NCBI RefSeq assembly: GCF_002776695.1
Contig: NZ_LFJC01000003.1
Location: 2,985,908 to 3,049,907, forward strand
Direction: 5' to 3'
DNA from: Bradyrhizobium nitroreducens
GTDB lineage: Bacteria; Pseudomonadota; Alphaproteobacteria; Rhizobiales; Xanthobacteraceae
Length of the DNA stretch: 64,000 bases
Shown: piece after piece, positions 14,405 through 31,873 of the stretch
Position numbering within the stretch: position 1 is the stretch's first letter
Layout: every line of letters begins with the position of its first letter
Notes under the pieces: model-generated
The model's database searches: none
The model's input: the letters and a program-made list of their open reading frames with translations, nothing else
Told to the model about the DNA's origin: nothing
Position numbers and translations under genes: made by a program

Positions 14405-14823
14405 TGTCTTGCCGCGGCCCGTTGCCGGAACCGCAATTCGTTTCGAGCCACCCGCCCGACGAGGCCGCCTCGCACGGAACAATCCGCACAAAGCGAAATT
14501 GCGCCAACCGCTCCATCACCGAGCGGAAAGCGTTACGACGCCACAGAGGACCGCAGTTTTCAGGCCAATCAGCGTAAAGCTGTGGCCCGCGCACCGAGGT
14601 CATGCATCCGAATTCGATCTCAAGAGAATGAGCTCAAGAGAACTAGAATCGCACTGGCATTGCCTAGCTATGATCGACAGCGTTTGAGCGGCATTCGTCG
14701 AGGTTGGTGCCCGTCTTGAGCGACCCTCGTGGATCTAGTCCTTGCGGCTCTAGTCTTTGGAGGTCTAACGGGTGGCCCGTTCCGACGCTGGCGATGCTCA
14801 CCGCCTGTCGTTAAGTGAGGCGC

Positions 14824-14852
14824 TTTCTATAAGTGGGAATCGCTCAAGTCAA
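14824..14852 (-). promoter_or_regulatory. Candidate sigma-70 promoter for the str/S10/spc series
   Basis: On the minus strand TTGACT (14852-14847) is followed either by TAGAAA after 17 bases (14829-14824) or by TATAGA after 15 bases (14831-14826). It is the best -35-like element in the gap before rpsL. It would give a leader of about 460 bases, which is long. Prediction by eye only. Confidence 0.42.
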
Positions 14853-15239
14853 GGCGAAACGACAGTCACGAAGCGCTTCAGGCGCCTGTCGAAATAGCTG
14901 TTTGCCACCCTCACCGCACCTCCTCCATATGGGTACATGCATCGCATTTCGCTAGCGCGCCGGCAATTTGTGCCCGGATAAAAAGATACTTTATGATGCT
15001 TGGATGGGCCTTTTTGCGCTCTCAATTCGTTAAGGCGCATTAATCTCTTCACTTCGGCCGAAATTGGCGACCGGGATTTCACCACAACAGACGGCGGGCC
15101 ATCCGACGCGACCGACACCCGCCCTGCCCGGTCCCGGCCAATCCGCATGAGAGCGATCCGGCTTAGGTCTTGGAATCGAAGCCCTGACGCGCTGACGGCA
15201 CGAGGCCGATGACGGGATTCGCAGAATCAGCGCGGCCTC

Positions 15240-17288
15240 TCACTCCTCGTCGTCGTCCTCGTCCTCATCGTCCTCGAGGTCGTCTTCATCGTCCTCGTCC
15301 GGGCCTTCGTCGGCAAGAGCCCCCGCGCCATGCGGCTGGTGGATCTGGTCGTTCCAGAGCTTGCGATAGGTCCCGTTCTTGGCGAGCAGCTGGGCATGCG
15401 AGCCGCGCTCGATCGCCCTGCCCCCTGAGATCACGATGATCTCGTCCATCTCGACCACCGAGGTCAGGCGGTGGGTCGACCAGATCATGGTGCGGCCCTT
15501 GGCGACCTTGAGCAGGGTGCAGTTGATCGCCGCTTCCGTGGTCTGGTCCAGCGCCGAGGTGGCCTCGTCCAGCAGCAGCACCGAGGGGTTGCGGATGATC
15601 GCGCGCGCGATCGCGATGCGCTGGCGCTGGCCGCCCGAGAGCGTGTCGCCGCGCTCGCCGACCGGCGTGTCGTAGCGCTGCGGCAGACTCATGATGTAGC
15701 GGTGGATCTCGGCCTTCTTGGCGGCCTCCTCCACCTCCTCGTCGGTCGCGCCCTCCTTGCCGAGCCGGATGTTCTCGCGGATCGACATGTTGAACAGCAT
15801 GTTCTCCTGGAACACCACCGCCATGCTCCGGCGCAGCGAATCCAGCGTCACCTTGCGGACGTCGACGCCGTCAATGGTGACGCGCCCCTCGTCCGGCACG
15901 TAGAGCCGCAGGATCAGGTTGAGCAAGGTGCTCTTGCCGGAGCCGCTCGGGCCGACGATCGCGATGCGCTTGCCCGCGTTGAGCTTGAGACTGAGATTGT
16001 CCAGCACCGGCGTCTGGCTGCCCTCGTACTGGAAGCTGACGTGGTCGAAGGTGATGTCGTTGGTGATGCGCGGCAAATCGGGCGCGCCGGGACGATCGGC
16101 GGCGCGGGTCGGCTCGTCCAGCAGCTCCTGCATGTGCCGGATCGCGGCGGCCGAGGAGATCGACACCGGGATGAAATGCATGACGTGGGCGATGTTGTAG
16201 GAGACTTCCCAGAACGCGCTCTCGAAGGTGACGAAGGTGCCGATGGTGATCTGGCCCTTGGTCGCCAGATACGCGCCGATCGCGAGCACCACGAGGTGCA
16301 GCATCAGCACCGAGATGGTCACCGTCCGCTCCACCATGGTCGACAGGAACGCGGCCGAGGCGATCTTGTCGCGCGTCGCGTCGTTGCGGAAGGTGAAGAA
16401 GCCGAACATCTTGCGCTGCAGGCTGAACGCCTTGATCACGGCCTGCGCCGCCACGTTCTCCTGCACCATGCCGAGCAGCGCGCTCTCGTTGAGCTTCTGC
16501 TCGTAATTGGCCTGCACCGCCTTGGGCGTCAGGATCCGCGGACCGATCAGCGTGATCGGGAACACCAGCAGCGCGACCACCGCGAGCTGCCAGTTCAAAA
16601 ATACCATCAGGATGATGCCGGCGATCAATTCCAGGAACGGCAGCGCAGCACTGTTGGCGAAGGTCTTCACCGAGCCTTCGAAGGCCGAGAGGTCGACCGA
16701 GAAGCGCGACAGGATCTCGCCGCGCTTGGTGCGGCCGAAATAGGCAGCAGGCAGGTCCTGGACGTGCTCGAACAGGCGCTTGCGGACGTCGGAGATGATG
16801 CACGCCGCCAGTCGCGCGTCCCAACGCTCGTACCAGACGGCGACGATGGAGGTGAAGATTCCGGCGACGGCAAGCACGCCGAGAATCTTGTACAGCGCCT
16901 GAAAATCCTCCTCGCCGAGCGCATCGTCGATCAGGAACTTGAGGCTGAGCGGCATGATGACGTTGAACAGCGTCTCGACGAAGACGCCGAACGCCACGAA
17001 TGACAGCATCCGCTTGTAGTTCGACAGAAAGGGTTTGACGAAGCCGACGATGGTCGCGAGCGCGCCGGCGGCTTCACGGGCGGTAAAGACGACGAGATCC
17101 TCGTCCTCGTCGTCGTCATCGAGCTCCAGCTCGTCATCCGCCTCGTCTTCGTCGTCCTCCTCATCCTCGAGGTCCGGCTTGGCCGCCGCAGCGAGCTTGT
17201 CGTCGAGCTCGGCCGCCCTGGATTCGGCGAGCTTCTGTTTGTCGGGCGAAAGAGACTTGTCGTCGGGCGAGAGAGGCTTGGATGCCAT
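15240..17288 (-). CDS. ABC exporter half-transporter with polyacidic N- and C-terminal tails
   Basis: This 682-residue protein is an ABC exporter with membrane and ATPase domains in one chain, acting as a dimer in the inner membrane. The membrane domain spans about residues 80-370. The ATPase domain has Walker A GPSGSGKST (446-454), signature LSGGQ (550-554), Walker B VLLLDE (570-575) and the switch histidine in STHR (606). Two features are odd: residues 39-64 are almost entirely Asp/Glu, and the last 20 or so residues are again nearly all acidic. The substrate is unknown; MsbA-like lipid exporters and toxin exporters share this architecture. It lies 133 bases downstream of the FAD oxidoreductase/methyltransferase gene on the same strand, so it may export what that enzyme makes or modifies. 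Confidence 0.9.
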   Translation of the reverse strand: MASKPLSPDDKSLSPDKQKLAESRAAELDDKLAAAAKPDLEDEEDDEDEADDELELDDDDEDEDLVVFTAREAAGALATIVGFVKPFLSNYKRMLSFVAFGVFVETLFNVIMPLSLKFLIDDALGEEDFQALYKILGVLAVAGIFTSIVAVWYERWDARLAACIISDVRKRLFEHVQDLPAAYFGRTKRGEILSRFSVDLSAFEGSVKTFANSAALPFLELIAGIILMVFLNWQLAVVALLVFPITLIGPRILTPKAVQANYEQKLNESALLGMVQENVAAQAVIKAFSLQRKMFGFFTFRNDATRDKIASAAFLSTMVERTVTISVLMLHLVVLAIGAYLATKGQITIGTFVTFESAFWEVSYNIAHVMHFIPVSISSAAAIRHMQELLDEPTRAADRPGAPDLPRITNDITFDHVSFQYEGSQTPVLDNLSLKLNAGKRIAIVGPSGSGKSTLLNLILRLYVPDEGRVTIDGVDVRKVTLDSLRRSMAVVFQENMLFNMSIRENIRLGKEGATDEEVEEAAKKAEIHRYIMSLPQRYDTPVGERGDTLSGGQRQRIAIARAIIRNPSVLLLDEATSALDQTTEAAINCTLLKVAKGRTMIWSTHRLTSVVEMDEIIVISGGRAIERGSHAQLLAKNGTYRKLWNDQIHQPHGAGALADEGPDEDDEDDLEDDEDEDDDEE

Positions 17289-17421
17289 GAAACCAACCGA
17301 TGCTGACGGCCGGCATGACCGCAGAGAAAGCAGGACATAGCGGCAACCGCTATTGCGCCGATTCTATGCGATCAGGATGAGTTCGGCAAAACAATTGGCG
17401 AATTCGACGCACGTTCCGAGG

Positions 17422-19482
17422 TTAGTCCTCGTCGTCGTCCTCGACCTTGTCGAAGAAGGAATAGCGCAAGCTGTCGGCGTCGGCGTACCACTGCCCCGGC
17501 CCCTTGTTGGCGGCGAGCGTCGCCTCCCAGAGCGCATCGGTGCAATCCTTGCGGTGCATCGAGAGGTCGAAACCGTTGCCGAAGAACAGTTCGGACCATT
17601 CCCACCAGGTGCCGAGCTTCTTGACCCCGCGCAAGAGGTCGTAGCGGTCGATCAGCGCCGGCGCCATGTCCGAGGTGATCGAGCCGAATACGAGGCCGGT
17701 CTTCACCACGCGGTTGAGCTCGCGGATCGCGCGGACCACCTGCTTCGGGGAAACGTGGCAGAGGCTGGTCTCGAACACGAAATCGAACGCGCCGTCCTTG
17801 AACGGCATGTCGGTGATCGAGCCGAGCTTGTTGTACTTTCTCAGCGCCTTCGGCGTCTTGGCGTGGATGGCGCGGTTGTTCTCGATGCCGTAGGCATCGA
17901 TGCCGCGGTCGCGCAGCGCGCCCACCAGCTCGCCGCTGGCCGAGCCCGCGACGAGCAGCTTGGCGCCCTTGGTCCTGCCCCAGACGATGCCGAGCAGGCT
18001 CGTGAGATAATCGGGGTCGGTGAAGTGGCGCCACGCCTCGTGATAGGGACCCTGACCGCGATAGTTCTCGAAATAATCGCGGTCGATCTTGTCGGAGAGC
18101 GGCTTGTCCTGCTGCGCGCGTTCGCGGCGCAGGCGCATCATCTCGGTCAGGATGATGTCGGTGGCGGCGTCGGAGGAATCGAGCAGGCCGTTCAGCGTCG
18201 AGTCGAACAGATAGTCGCCGACCACCACGATGCCGGGATGCTCCTTCGGCTCGGGACGGTGGTTGGTCATGACGTCGCGCACCGGCAGACCGCCGGGTAT
18301 CGCGTTCACCGACGACAGCCAGCGGTGGATCTTGCCTTCCATGAAATGCGCACGCGCATCGCCAAGCGAAGCCGGCAGCGATTTCAGCGCGGCGTCGATC
18401 AGCTCCTGGTCCGACAGGTTGGCGAACGCGAGCGCATCGGAGCCGGGAATCAGCCAGTTCAGCACGCCATGCTTACCGACGTCATGGCGCGCGCCCTCGT
18501 TGTAGACGCAGCAGCCGCCGAAGGCTTCCGACATGAACCAGGCGCCGGGAATCTTCTCGCCCCAGAACGGGGTGTCGAACAGGATCGAGACGCGCAAGTA
18601 ATGTGCGGGACGGTCGAAATAGGAGACGTGCTTGACCATCGACTTGCGCAGCTGCTCGCCTTCCCACCCCATGGTGGCGAGCCAGGAATGCGGCAGGCAG
18701 ACCAGCACGAGATCGAAGTCGCGCGTCTCCGGTCCCTTGCCGTTCATCATCTTGAGCTGGTAGCGGCCGGTCGGCGCCTTGCCCACGGCGAGGACGCGGT
18801 GATTGAGCTGGATGTCGGCGTTGACCTCCGACTGCAGGCACTCGATCAGCTGCTCATTGCCGTTCTGGATGGAATAGAGGCCGATATAGCCGTCGACATC
18901 CATCAGGTAGTTCTTGAGCGCGTTGAGGCCGTTGGTGTTGTGGCTCTCGGTCGCGATGTCGGAACGCGCCATCACCTTGAAGAAGCGCTTGGCGATCTCG
19001 TCGTCGACCTCCTCGTCGAGCACCTGCTCGGCGGTCTTGTAGGCCCAGGGATTCTCGTTGTCGTGCGCGCCGACGCCCTCGTAATATTCGATTGGCGACA
19101 TCATCTCGGTACAGCGCTTGCGGAACGCCTCGATCGCAGCGGCGGTCTTGGCGCCGTATCTGCGGCGCATGCCGGGAACGTCGTTCAGGAGCTCGCCGCC
19201 GAGATGCACCTGCTCGGCATCCATCGGAATGGTCTGCAGCCCGAAATGCTGGATCAGCTCGCGCAGCGGATCGGGGCCGGTCATCGAGTAGTCGTAGATC
19301 TCGGCGACGCCGGCTTCATACATCGCTGGCGCCGAATCGAATTTGCGCGTGACCACCTTGCCACCGAGCCGGTCGGAGGCCTCGTAGATGGTGACGCGGC
19401 AGAGGTCGCCAAGCTTGCGCTTCAAATACCAGGCGCTCATCAGCCCGCCCGGGCCGCCGCCTACGATTGCCAGATCAAGCAT
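17422..19482 (-). CDS. Fusion of FAD-dependent amine-oxidase-like domain and SAM methyltransferase-like domain
   Basis: The 686-residue protein has two parts. Residues 1 to about 460 form an FAD-dependent oxidoreductase of the amine oxidase/phytoene desaturase type: dinucleotide motif IVGGGPGGL at 6-14, an FAD-contacting YEASDRLGGKVVTR, and a C-terminal FAD-binding GIVVVGDYLFDSTLNGLLDS. From about 508 a class I methyltransferase-like fold follows, with KLLVAGSASGELVGAL as motif I, a Glu at the end of the second strand (GIEN), and DMPFKDGAFDFVFETSLCHV. Motif I has GSASG instead of the common GCGxG, so SAM binding is likely but unproven. The last six residues are acidic. Substrate unknown. It precedes the ABC exporter and lies between rpoC and rpsL. 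Confidence 0.85.
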   Translation of the reverse strand: MLDLAIVGGGPGGLMSAWYLKRKLGDLCRVTIYEASDRLGGKVVTRKFDSAPAMYEAGVAEIYDYSMTGPDPLRELIQHFGLQTIPMDAEQVHLGGELLNDVPGMRRRYGAKTAAAIEAFRKRCTEMMSPIEYYEGVGAHDNENPWAYKTAEQVLDEEVDDEIAKRFFKVMARSDIATESHNTNGLNALKNYLMDVDGYIGLYSIQNGNEQLIECLQSEVNADIQLNHRVLAVGKAPTGRYQLKMMNGKGPETRDFDLVLVCLPHSWLATMGWEGEQLRKSMVKHVSYFDRPAHYLRVSILFDTPFWGEKIPGAWFMSEAFGGCCVYNEGARHDVGKHGVLNWLIPGSDALAFANLSDQELIDAALKSLPASLGDARAHFMEGKIHRWLSSVNAIPGGLPVRDVMTNHRPEPKEHPGIVVVGDYLFDSTLNGLLDSSDAATDIILTEMMRLRRERAQQDKPLSDKIDRDYFENYRGQGPYHEAWRHFTDPDYLTSLLGIVWGRTKGAKLLVAGSASGELVGALRDRGIDAYGIENNRAIHAKTPKALRKYNKLGSITDMPFKDGAFDFVFETSLCHVSPKQVVRAIRELNRVVKTGLVFGSITSDMAPALIDRYDLLRGVKKLGTWWEWSELFFGNGFDLSMHRKDCTDALWEATLAANKGPGQWYADADSLRYSFFDKVEDDDED

Positions 19483-19618
19483 GTGAGTTCCGTGGTCTCC
19501 GGCCCTGCCCCCGTCACGGGATCCACCGGCCTAAACTCCCCTAGCAGAAGCGCTTTTGCGCCTGAAGGAAAGATGAACAAAGGTTGATCCCGCATCGCAG
19601 CAAGGAAAGAAAGCAGCA

Positions 19619-19644
19619 AAAAGGCCGGCTTGCGCCGGCCTTTT
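19619..19644 (-). terminator. Intrinsic terminator downstream of rpoC
   Basis: AAAAGGCCGGC and GCCGGCCTTTT form a perfect 11-base-pair stem with a GCAA loop on the minus strand, followed by a T-rich end (TTTTT in the transcribed sense). It lies 32 bases after the rpoC stop. Its A- and T-rich flanks make it usable from both strands, but only rpoC reads into it here. Confidence 0.9.
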
Positions 19645-19675
19645 CAGTGTCCTCGGTATTCCTACGGATGAACGA

Positions 19676-23872
<4,197 letters not shown>

Positions 23873-23968
23873 CGTCTTCTCCTCGCGTGCCGGTCGCCTC
23901 CGGCCGCAAATTCGAAAATCACTTCGTGGGGCGCCCTGCCCTCAAGGCATCAGGAGGGGCGCCAATGC

Positions 23969-23985
23969 CCGGCCGCGAAGGCCGG
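23969..23985 (-). promoter_or_regulatory. Small hairpin in the rpoB-rpoC spacer
   Basis: CCGGCC and GGCCGG pair over 6 bases around a 5-base loop, 15 bases after the rpoB stop. No U-run follows, so it is more likely an mRNA-stability element or a remnant of a dispersed repeat than a terminator. Low weight. Confidence 0.4.
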
Positions 23986-24000
23986 ACATGACAGGTCGAA

Positions 24001-28119
<4,119 letters not shown>

Positions 28120-28591
28120 CGTGGCCTCTCATTTCGTCGCCCGCTCTGGGCGCGCCGTCCGGAACGCGGTTGCCACCGCTCCCCGGGTTGAATTTTTCGA
28201 ACCCGTTTTGGGGGTCGGAAATTCAGTTTCAGGCCGGAATGTCCTGAATCTGTTCTTCAGACCTTCAAAACGCAAAACGACGCGCGGGGCGCATAGGCGC
28301 GCCCGCCCGTCACAACGATCGTCTTCACGGACTGCAAAAGCCCGAAATAGCCTGCTCTCCCAACGGCTTACAGGGAAATCCGGCCTCCCTGCCCACCGCG
28401 CTTTCGTGCTGCCGACCCGATATGGGGCGACAATAGTGCAGATTCGAGGGTTAAGCCCGCAAATCCCCACACTTTTTCGTGTTCGGCTCGCGTCGGGACG
28501 TTCCGTCGCACGCCTTTTGCATCTGCCCTGCTTGAGGGCGAGACCGGGATCCCAGGCTTTCCGCCCGGGATCCCGCGCCAGTAAGCAGTGC
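28120..28591. other. rplL-rpoB spacer
   Basis: A 472-base gap without a convincing gene. It holds the hairpin described at 28545-28575, directly after rplL. The part near rpoB is unremarkable in composition, and I see no clear promoter. The length and position match the rplL-rpoB attenuator and processing region of E. coli, which is the likely role by analogy. Confidence 0.6.
28545..28575 (-). terminator. Probable attenuator hairpin after rplL
   Basis: The arms CGGGATCCCAGGC (28545-28557) and GCCCGGGATCCCG (28563-28575) form a 13-base-pair stem with one G-U pair when read on the minus strand and a 5-base loop. It begins 17 bases after the rplL stop. No U-run follows, so it may reduce rather than end read-through into rpoB, as the rplL-rpoB attenuator does in enterobacteria. 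Confidence 0.6.
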
Positions 28592-28969
28592 TTACTTGAG
28601 CTCGACCTTGGCGCCAGCCTTCTCGAGCTGGGCCTTGATCTTGTCGGCTTCTTCCTTGTTCACGCCTTCCTTCAGCGGCTTCGGAGCACCCTCGACGAGG
28701 TCCTTTGCTTCCTTCAGGCCGAGACCGGTGATGGCGCGGACTTCCTTGATGACCTCGATCTTCTTGTCGCCAGCCGAGGCGAGAACGACCGTGAACTCGG
28801 TCTTCTCTTCCGCCGGAGCAGCAGCAGCGCCACCGCCAGCCGGGCCAGCCACGGCGACAGCCGCGGCAGCCGAAACGCCCCACTTCTCTTCGAGGAGCTT
28901 CGCCAGTTCAGCAGCTTCGAGCACGGTGAGGCTCGAGAGGTCGTCAACGATCTTCTGCAGGTCAGCCAT
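28592..28969 (-). CDS. rplL: 50S ribosomal protein L7/L12
   Basis: L7/L12 forms the flexible stalk dimers that recruit translation GTPases. The 125-residue protein shows the dimerising N-terminal domain ([20 protein letters not shown]), an Ala/Gly-rich hinge (about residues 37-54) and the C-terminal domain [20 protein letters not shown] and [19 protein letters not shown]. It lies 54 bases after rplJ and ends the ribosomal part of the unit before rpoB. Confidence 0.98.
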   Translation of the reverse strand: MADLQKIVDDLSSLTVLEAAELAKLLEEKWGVSAAAAVAVAGPAGGGAAAAPAEEKTEFTVVLASAGDKKIEVIKEVRAITGLGLKEAKDLVEGAPKPLKEGVNKEEADKIKAQLEKAGAKVELK

Positions 28970-29023
28970 TGTTCAGTTTCCTTACGTGTAAGTCTGGTTC
29001 GGGTTTGAGTTTTGCGAAGGGCG

Positions 29024-29542
29024 TCAGGCCGCTTCGCCCTTTGAGGCATGAGCCTGGATGACGCGCGCGAGCTTGCCCGCGGGCGCGTTGGCGAGCTGGG
29101 CCAGCTTGGTCGCCGGGGCCACGATGAGGCCGACGATCTTGCCGCGCAGCTCGTCAAGTGACGGCAGCGAGGCAAGAGCCTTCACGCCGTCGACATTCAG
29201 GACGGTCTTCCCCATCGAGCCGCCGACAATGACGAACTTTTCGTTCGCCTTGGCGAATTCGATGGCGACCTTTGGCGCCGCTACCGGATCGTTCGAAGTG
29301 GCGATCACGGTCGGTCCCTTCAGCATGGGGCCGATGGCAACGACGTCAGTGCCTTCAAGAGCAATTTTGGCGAGACGGTTCTTCGAGACCTTCACCGCGG
29401 CACCCGCCTGCTTCATCTGCTGGCGCAGCTTCTGCATCTGGGCGACGGTGAGGCCGGAATATTGAGCAACGACCGCGACGCTCGTGGTCTTGAAGACCTC
29501 ATTGAGCTGTTCGACCGCCTCTTTTTTTGCCGCTCGTTCCAC
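29024..29542 (-). CDS. rplJ: 50S ribosomal protein L10
   Basis: L10 carries the L7/L12 dimers on the stalk base. I place the start at GTG 29542-29540 rather than the ATG at 29569. GGAGAG (29556-29551) lies 8 bases before the GTG, while the ATG has no good ribosome-binding site, and the resulting [17 protein letters not shown] fits the alphaproteobacterial N-terminus. This gives 172 residues. Typical segments are [19 protein letters not shown] and [17 protein letters not shown]; the C-terminal helix that binds L7/L12 is present. It lies downstream of the inserted dehydrogenase gene after a leader of about 590 bases. Confidence 0.95.
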   Translation of the reverse strand: MERAAKKEAVEQLNEVFKTTSVAVVAQYSGLTVAQMQKLRQQMKQAGAAVKVSKNRLAKIALEGTDVVAIGPMLKGPTVIATSNDPVAAPKVAIEFAKANEKFVIVGGSMGKTVLNVDGVKALASLPSLDELRGKIVGLIVAPATKLAQLANAPAGKLARVIQAHASKGEAA

Positions 29543-30129
29543 AGCAAGCTCTCTCCGGTTGGCGGTCATCGCAAGAAGCGGGACCGCCGGGTTACACCCA
29601 TCGTCCCACCCAAAACCTGAACCTCGGGGCCAAAACCCTGAAGGACACGCGCCGGGCGAGACGACAATTCAAAGCCTGCCCTCCGGGAGCCCGCTAAGGC
29701 CCACGGCGTGTCGAGGTCCGAACCAGACCCGTTTCGCGCAGCCAGCCCTTAAAGCTGGACGCGAAGTGAAATCCGGTCTTCACCCGTCTATGCAGGCCAT
29801 ACGATTAAGCCGTTGAGAAATCGAAATTTCCCGCAAGCGCCTGCAGTCTTGGACAGGACAAGGTCAGACGGCGAACCGCCCGACCTCTGCCCGCATCCCA
29901 CCAACCGACGGATTTTCCTTCCTTTTCGGGCAAATCCTCGCGGACGTCCTGAAAAGGAATGATCTCCTGTCGTATCGGGTTTTCGGAATGCGTGCACGAA
30001 CGCGCCAGCCGAGGCCGGCACGTCCGGAAGCGGTTCTTTAACCGCTCCTTGCCTGCTTGCCAAGAGCAAAATTCACACCAGTTCCAATCCGTTGCCGGCG
30101 GGCCTTGAGGCCGGCTGACAAGGGCCGAT
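29543..30129. other. Leader/spacer upstream of rplJ
   Basis: About 590 bases between the dehydrogenase stop and rplJ. The position matches the rplJ leader, where L10 regulates translation in E. coli, but I cannot identify the L10-binding fold by eye. One 7-bp hairpin lies near the dehydrogenase end (30029-30046). No TTGAC-type promoter on the minus strand was found by reading; no gene is supported. Confidence 0.5.
30029..30046. other. Short perfect hairpin after the dehydrogenase gene
   Basis: AGCGGTT and AACCGCT pair over 7 bases around a 4-base loop, about 85 bases after the dehydrogenase stop codon. No T-run follows on the minus strand, so it is a weak terminator candidate or part of the rplJ leader structure. 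Confidence 0.4.
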
Positions 30130-31083
30130 TCAGGCCGATTTGACCGCGTAAGGCAGCGGCTTGCCCTCGAAGAACGCGGTCAGGTTCGCCAGCACGCAGT
30201 TCTGCATGGCGACATGCGATTCGAGGGTGTGGCCGCCGATATGGGGGGCAAACACCACGTTCGGCAGCGCCGTCAGGGCGTCGGGGGTGTGCGGCTCCTT
30301 CTCGAACACGTCGAGGCCGGCGCCGGCAATGGTCTTGTCGGAGAGCGCCGCGACCAGGGCCTTCTCGTCGATGACAGAGCCGCGGGAGATGTTGACGACG
30401 TAGCCGTCGGCGCCCAGGCGCCCCAGGATATCCGCACTGACGACGTGCTGGGTCTCGGCCCCCGCCCTGACCGCGATCATCAGCACGCTGCACCAATCGG
30501 CCAGCGCCTCCAGCGACGGGAAATATTGATACGGCAGATCGTATTTGGTGCGGGTGAAATAGCCGACCTCGCTCTCGAAAGCGGCGCAGCGCGCGGCGAT
30601 CTTGCGGCCGATCTCGCCCATGCCGTAGACGCCGATGCGGCGGCCGGGCATGCCGGCCTGCGGCCGCATCATCGGCGACTGCTTCGAGGCGGCCCAATCG
30701 CCGCTGCGGACATACTGGTCGGCGACCAGGATCCGCCGCGTCGTCGCCAGCATCAGGGTCATCGCGATATCGGCGACCGAGGCGGCATTGGCGCCGGGGC
30801 TGTGACCGACCGCGATGTTGCGGCTGGCTGCCGCCTTCAGGTCGATACCGTCATAGCCGGTGCCGTAGCAGACGATGGCGCCGAGCTTCGGAAACTGGTC
30901 CATCGCTTCCGCGCCGAGCGGCTGGGCGCCGCCGGTCAGCAGCGCGCGGATGCCACTGAGCTCGTCCGCCGGAAAGACGTCGCGCGCAGGCTTGCCGCCG
31001 GTGTCGAGCAGATCGAACCGCTCGGCGAAGCGCGCCATCATGGTCTTGGGAAAGCGCGAATAGATCAGGACCTTGTCAGCCAT
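30130..31083 (-). CDS. D-isomer-specific 2-hydroxyacid dehydrogenase
   Basis: This 317-residue protein belongs to the NAD(P)-dependent D-2-hydroxyacid dehydrogenases, which interconvert 2-oxoacids and D-2-hydroxyacids. The nucleotide-binding motif GVYGMGEIGRKIA is about halfway. The catalytic Arg is in NISRGSVIDE, the Glu in GLDVFEKEPHTPDAL, and the His in FAPHIGGHT. The substrate (glyoxylate, hydroxypyruvate or another) cannot be read. I use the ATG at 31083, giving MADKVLIYSRF; the open frame begins 10 codons earlier. Unusually, it sits between rplA and rplJ, which are normally adjacent, in the same orientation. A strong hairpin precedes it, so it may be expressed at a different level from rplKA. 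Confidence 0.93.
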   Translation of the reverse strand: MADKVLIYSRFPKTMMARFAERFDLLDTGGKPARDVFPADELSGIRALLTGGAQPLGAEAMDQFPKLGAIVCYGTGYDGIDLKAAASRNIAVGHSPGANAASVADIAMTLMLATTRRILVADQYVRSGDWAASKQSPMMRPQAGMPGRRIGVYGMGEIGRKIAARCAAFESEVGYFTRTKYDLPYQYFPSLEALADWCSVLMIAVRAGAETQHVVSADILGRLGADGYVVNISRGSVIDEKALVAALSDKTIAGAGLDVFEKEPHTPDALTALPNVVFAPHIGGHTLESHVAMQNCVLANLTAFFEGKPLPYAVKSA

Positions 31084-31117
31084 TGTTCTTGTTTCCGGTG
31101 AGTGCCGCCACAAACGA

Positions 31118-31153
31118 CGAGGGGCGGAATCGGTTGCCCGATTCCGCCCCTCG
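31118..31153 (-). terminator. Perfect 16-bp hairpin with GCAA loop after rplA
   Basis: CGAGGGGCGGAATCGG and its exact complement form a 16-base-pair stem around a GCAA loop on the minus strand, 22 bases after the rplA stop and 35 before the dehydrogenase start. Only a short T-run follows (GTCGTTTG), so it may attenuate rather than fully stop transcription. It is the strongest palindrome in the ribosomal region. Confidence 0.75.
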
Positions 31154-31174
31154 CCTCATGCAATTTCCAAACCT

Positions 31175-31867
31175 TTAGCCGAGAATGGTGCCCGGCTCGA
31201 CCTTCACGCCGGGGCCCATCGTCGAGGACACCGCAACGCGCTGGATGTAGGTGCCCTTGGAGCCCGCGGGCTTTGCCTTCGAGACCGCATCGGCCAGAGC
31301 CTTGATGTTCTCAACCAGCTTCTCCTCGGTGAACGAGGCCTTGCCGACGCCGGCCTGCAGGATGCCGGCCTTCTCGACGCGGAACTCGACCGAGCCGCCC
31401 TTGGCACCCTTCACCGCACCGGTGACGTCCATGGTCACGGTGCCGATCTTCGGGTTCGGCATCAGGCCGCGCGGGCCGAGCACCTTACCGAGGCGGCCGA
31501 CCAGCGGCATCATGTCGGGAGTGGCGATGCAGCGGTCGAAATCGATCGAGCCGTTCTGCACCTTCTCGACCAGATCCTCGGCGCCGACGACGTCGGCACC
31601 GGCGGCCTTGGCTTCGTCGGCCTTGGCGCCACGGGCGAACACGCCGACGCGGAGCGTACGGCCGGTGCCGTTCGGCAGGGTCACGACGCCGCGGACCATC
31701 TGGTCGGCGTGACGCGGATCGACGCCGAGATTGATCGCGACCTCGATGGTCTCGTCGAACTTCGCCTTGGCGCGTTCCTTGACCATCTTGATGGCTTCCG
31801 CGAGCGGGTAAAGCTTTTCGCGGTCAACACCTTCGCGGGCTTTGTTCAAACGCTTTCCGATTGCCAT
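31175..31867 (-). CDS. rplA: 50S ribosomal protein L1
   Basis: L1 forms the mobile L1 stalk that handles deacylated tRNA and in many bacteria represses the rplKA mRNA. The 230-residue protein starts [20 protein letters not shown]. It contains the L1 signature region [20 protein letters not shown]. The C-terminal [17 protein letters not shown] is standard. It lies 6 bases after rplK, so the two are surely one operon, and is followed by a strong hairpin. Confidence 0.98.
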   Translation of the reverse strand: MAIGKRLNKAREGVDREKLYPLAEAIKMVKERAKAKFDETIEVAINLGVDPRHADQMVRGVVTLPNGTGRTLRVGVFARGAKADEAKAAGADVVGAEDLVEKVQNGSIDFDRCIATPDMMPLVGRLGKVLGPRGLMPNPKIGTVTMDVTGAVKGAKGGSVEFRVEKAGILQAGVGKASFTEEKLVENIKALADAVSKAKPAGSKGTYIQRVAVSSTMGPGVKVEPGTILG

Positions 31868-31873
31868 GACCGC

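Larger units (their letters stand above)
14361..15239. other. Long non-coding gap upstream of rpsL
   Basis: About 880 bases separate rpsL from the ABC exporter gene. The part next to rpsL holds the leader hairpin, and a possible promoter lies at 14824-14852. A 99-codon open frame on the minus strand (14849-15148) has no recognisable domain, no good ribosome-binding site and unusual composition, so I do not call it a gene. I see no RNA gene in this stretch. Confidence 0.6.

Noticed and set aside
14849..15148. 99-codon open frame on the minus strand upstream of rpsL
   Set aside because: No recognisable domain, no good ribosome-binding site, and it overlaps the predicted promoter by a few bases.
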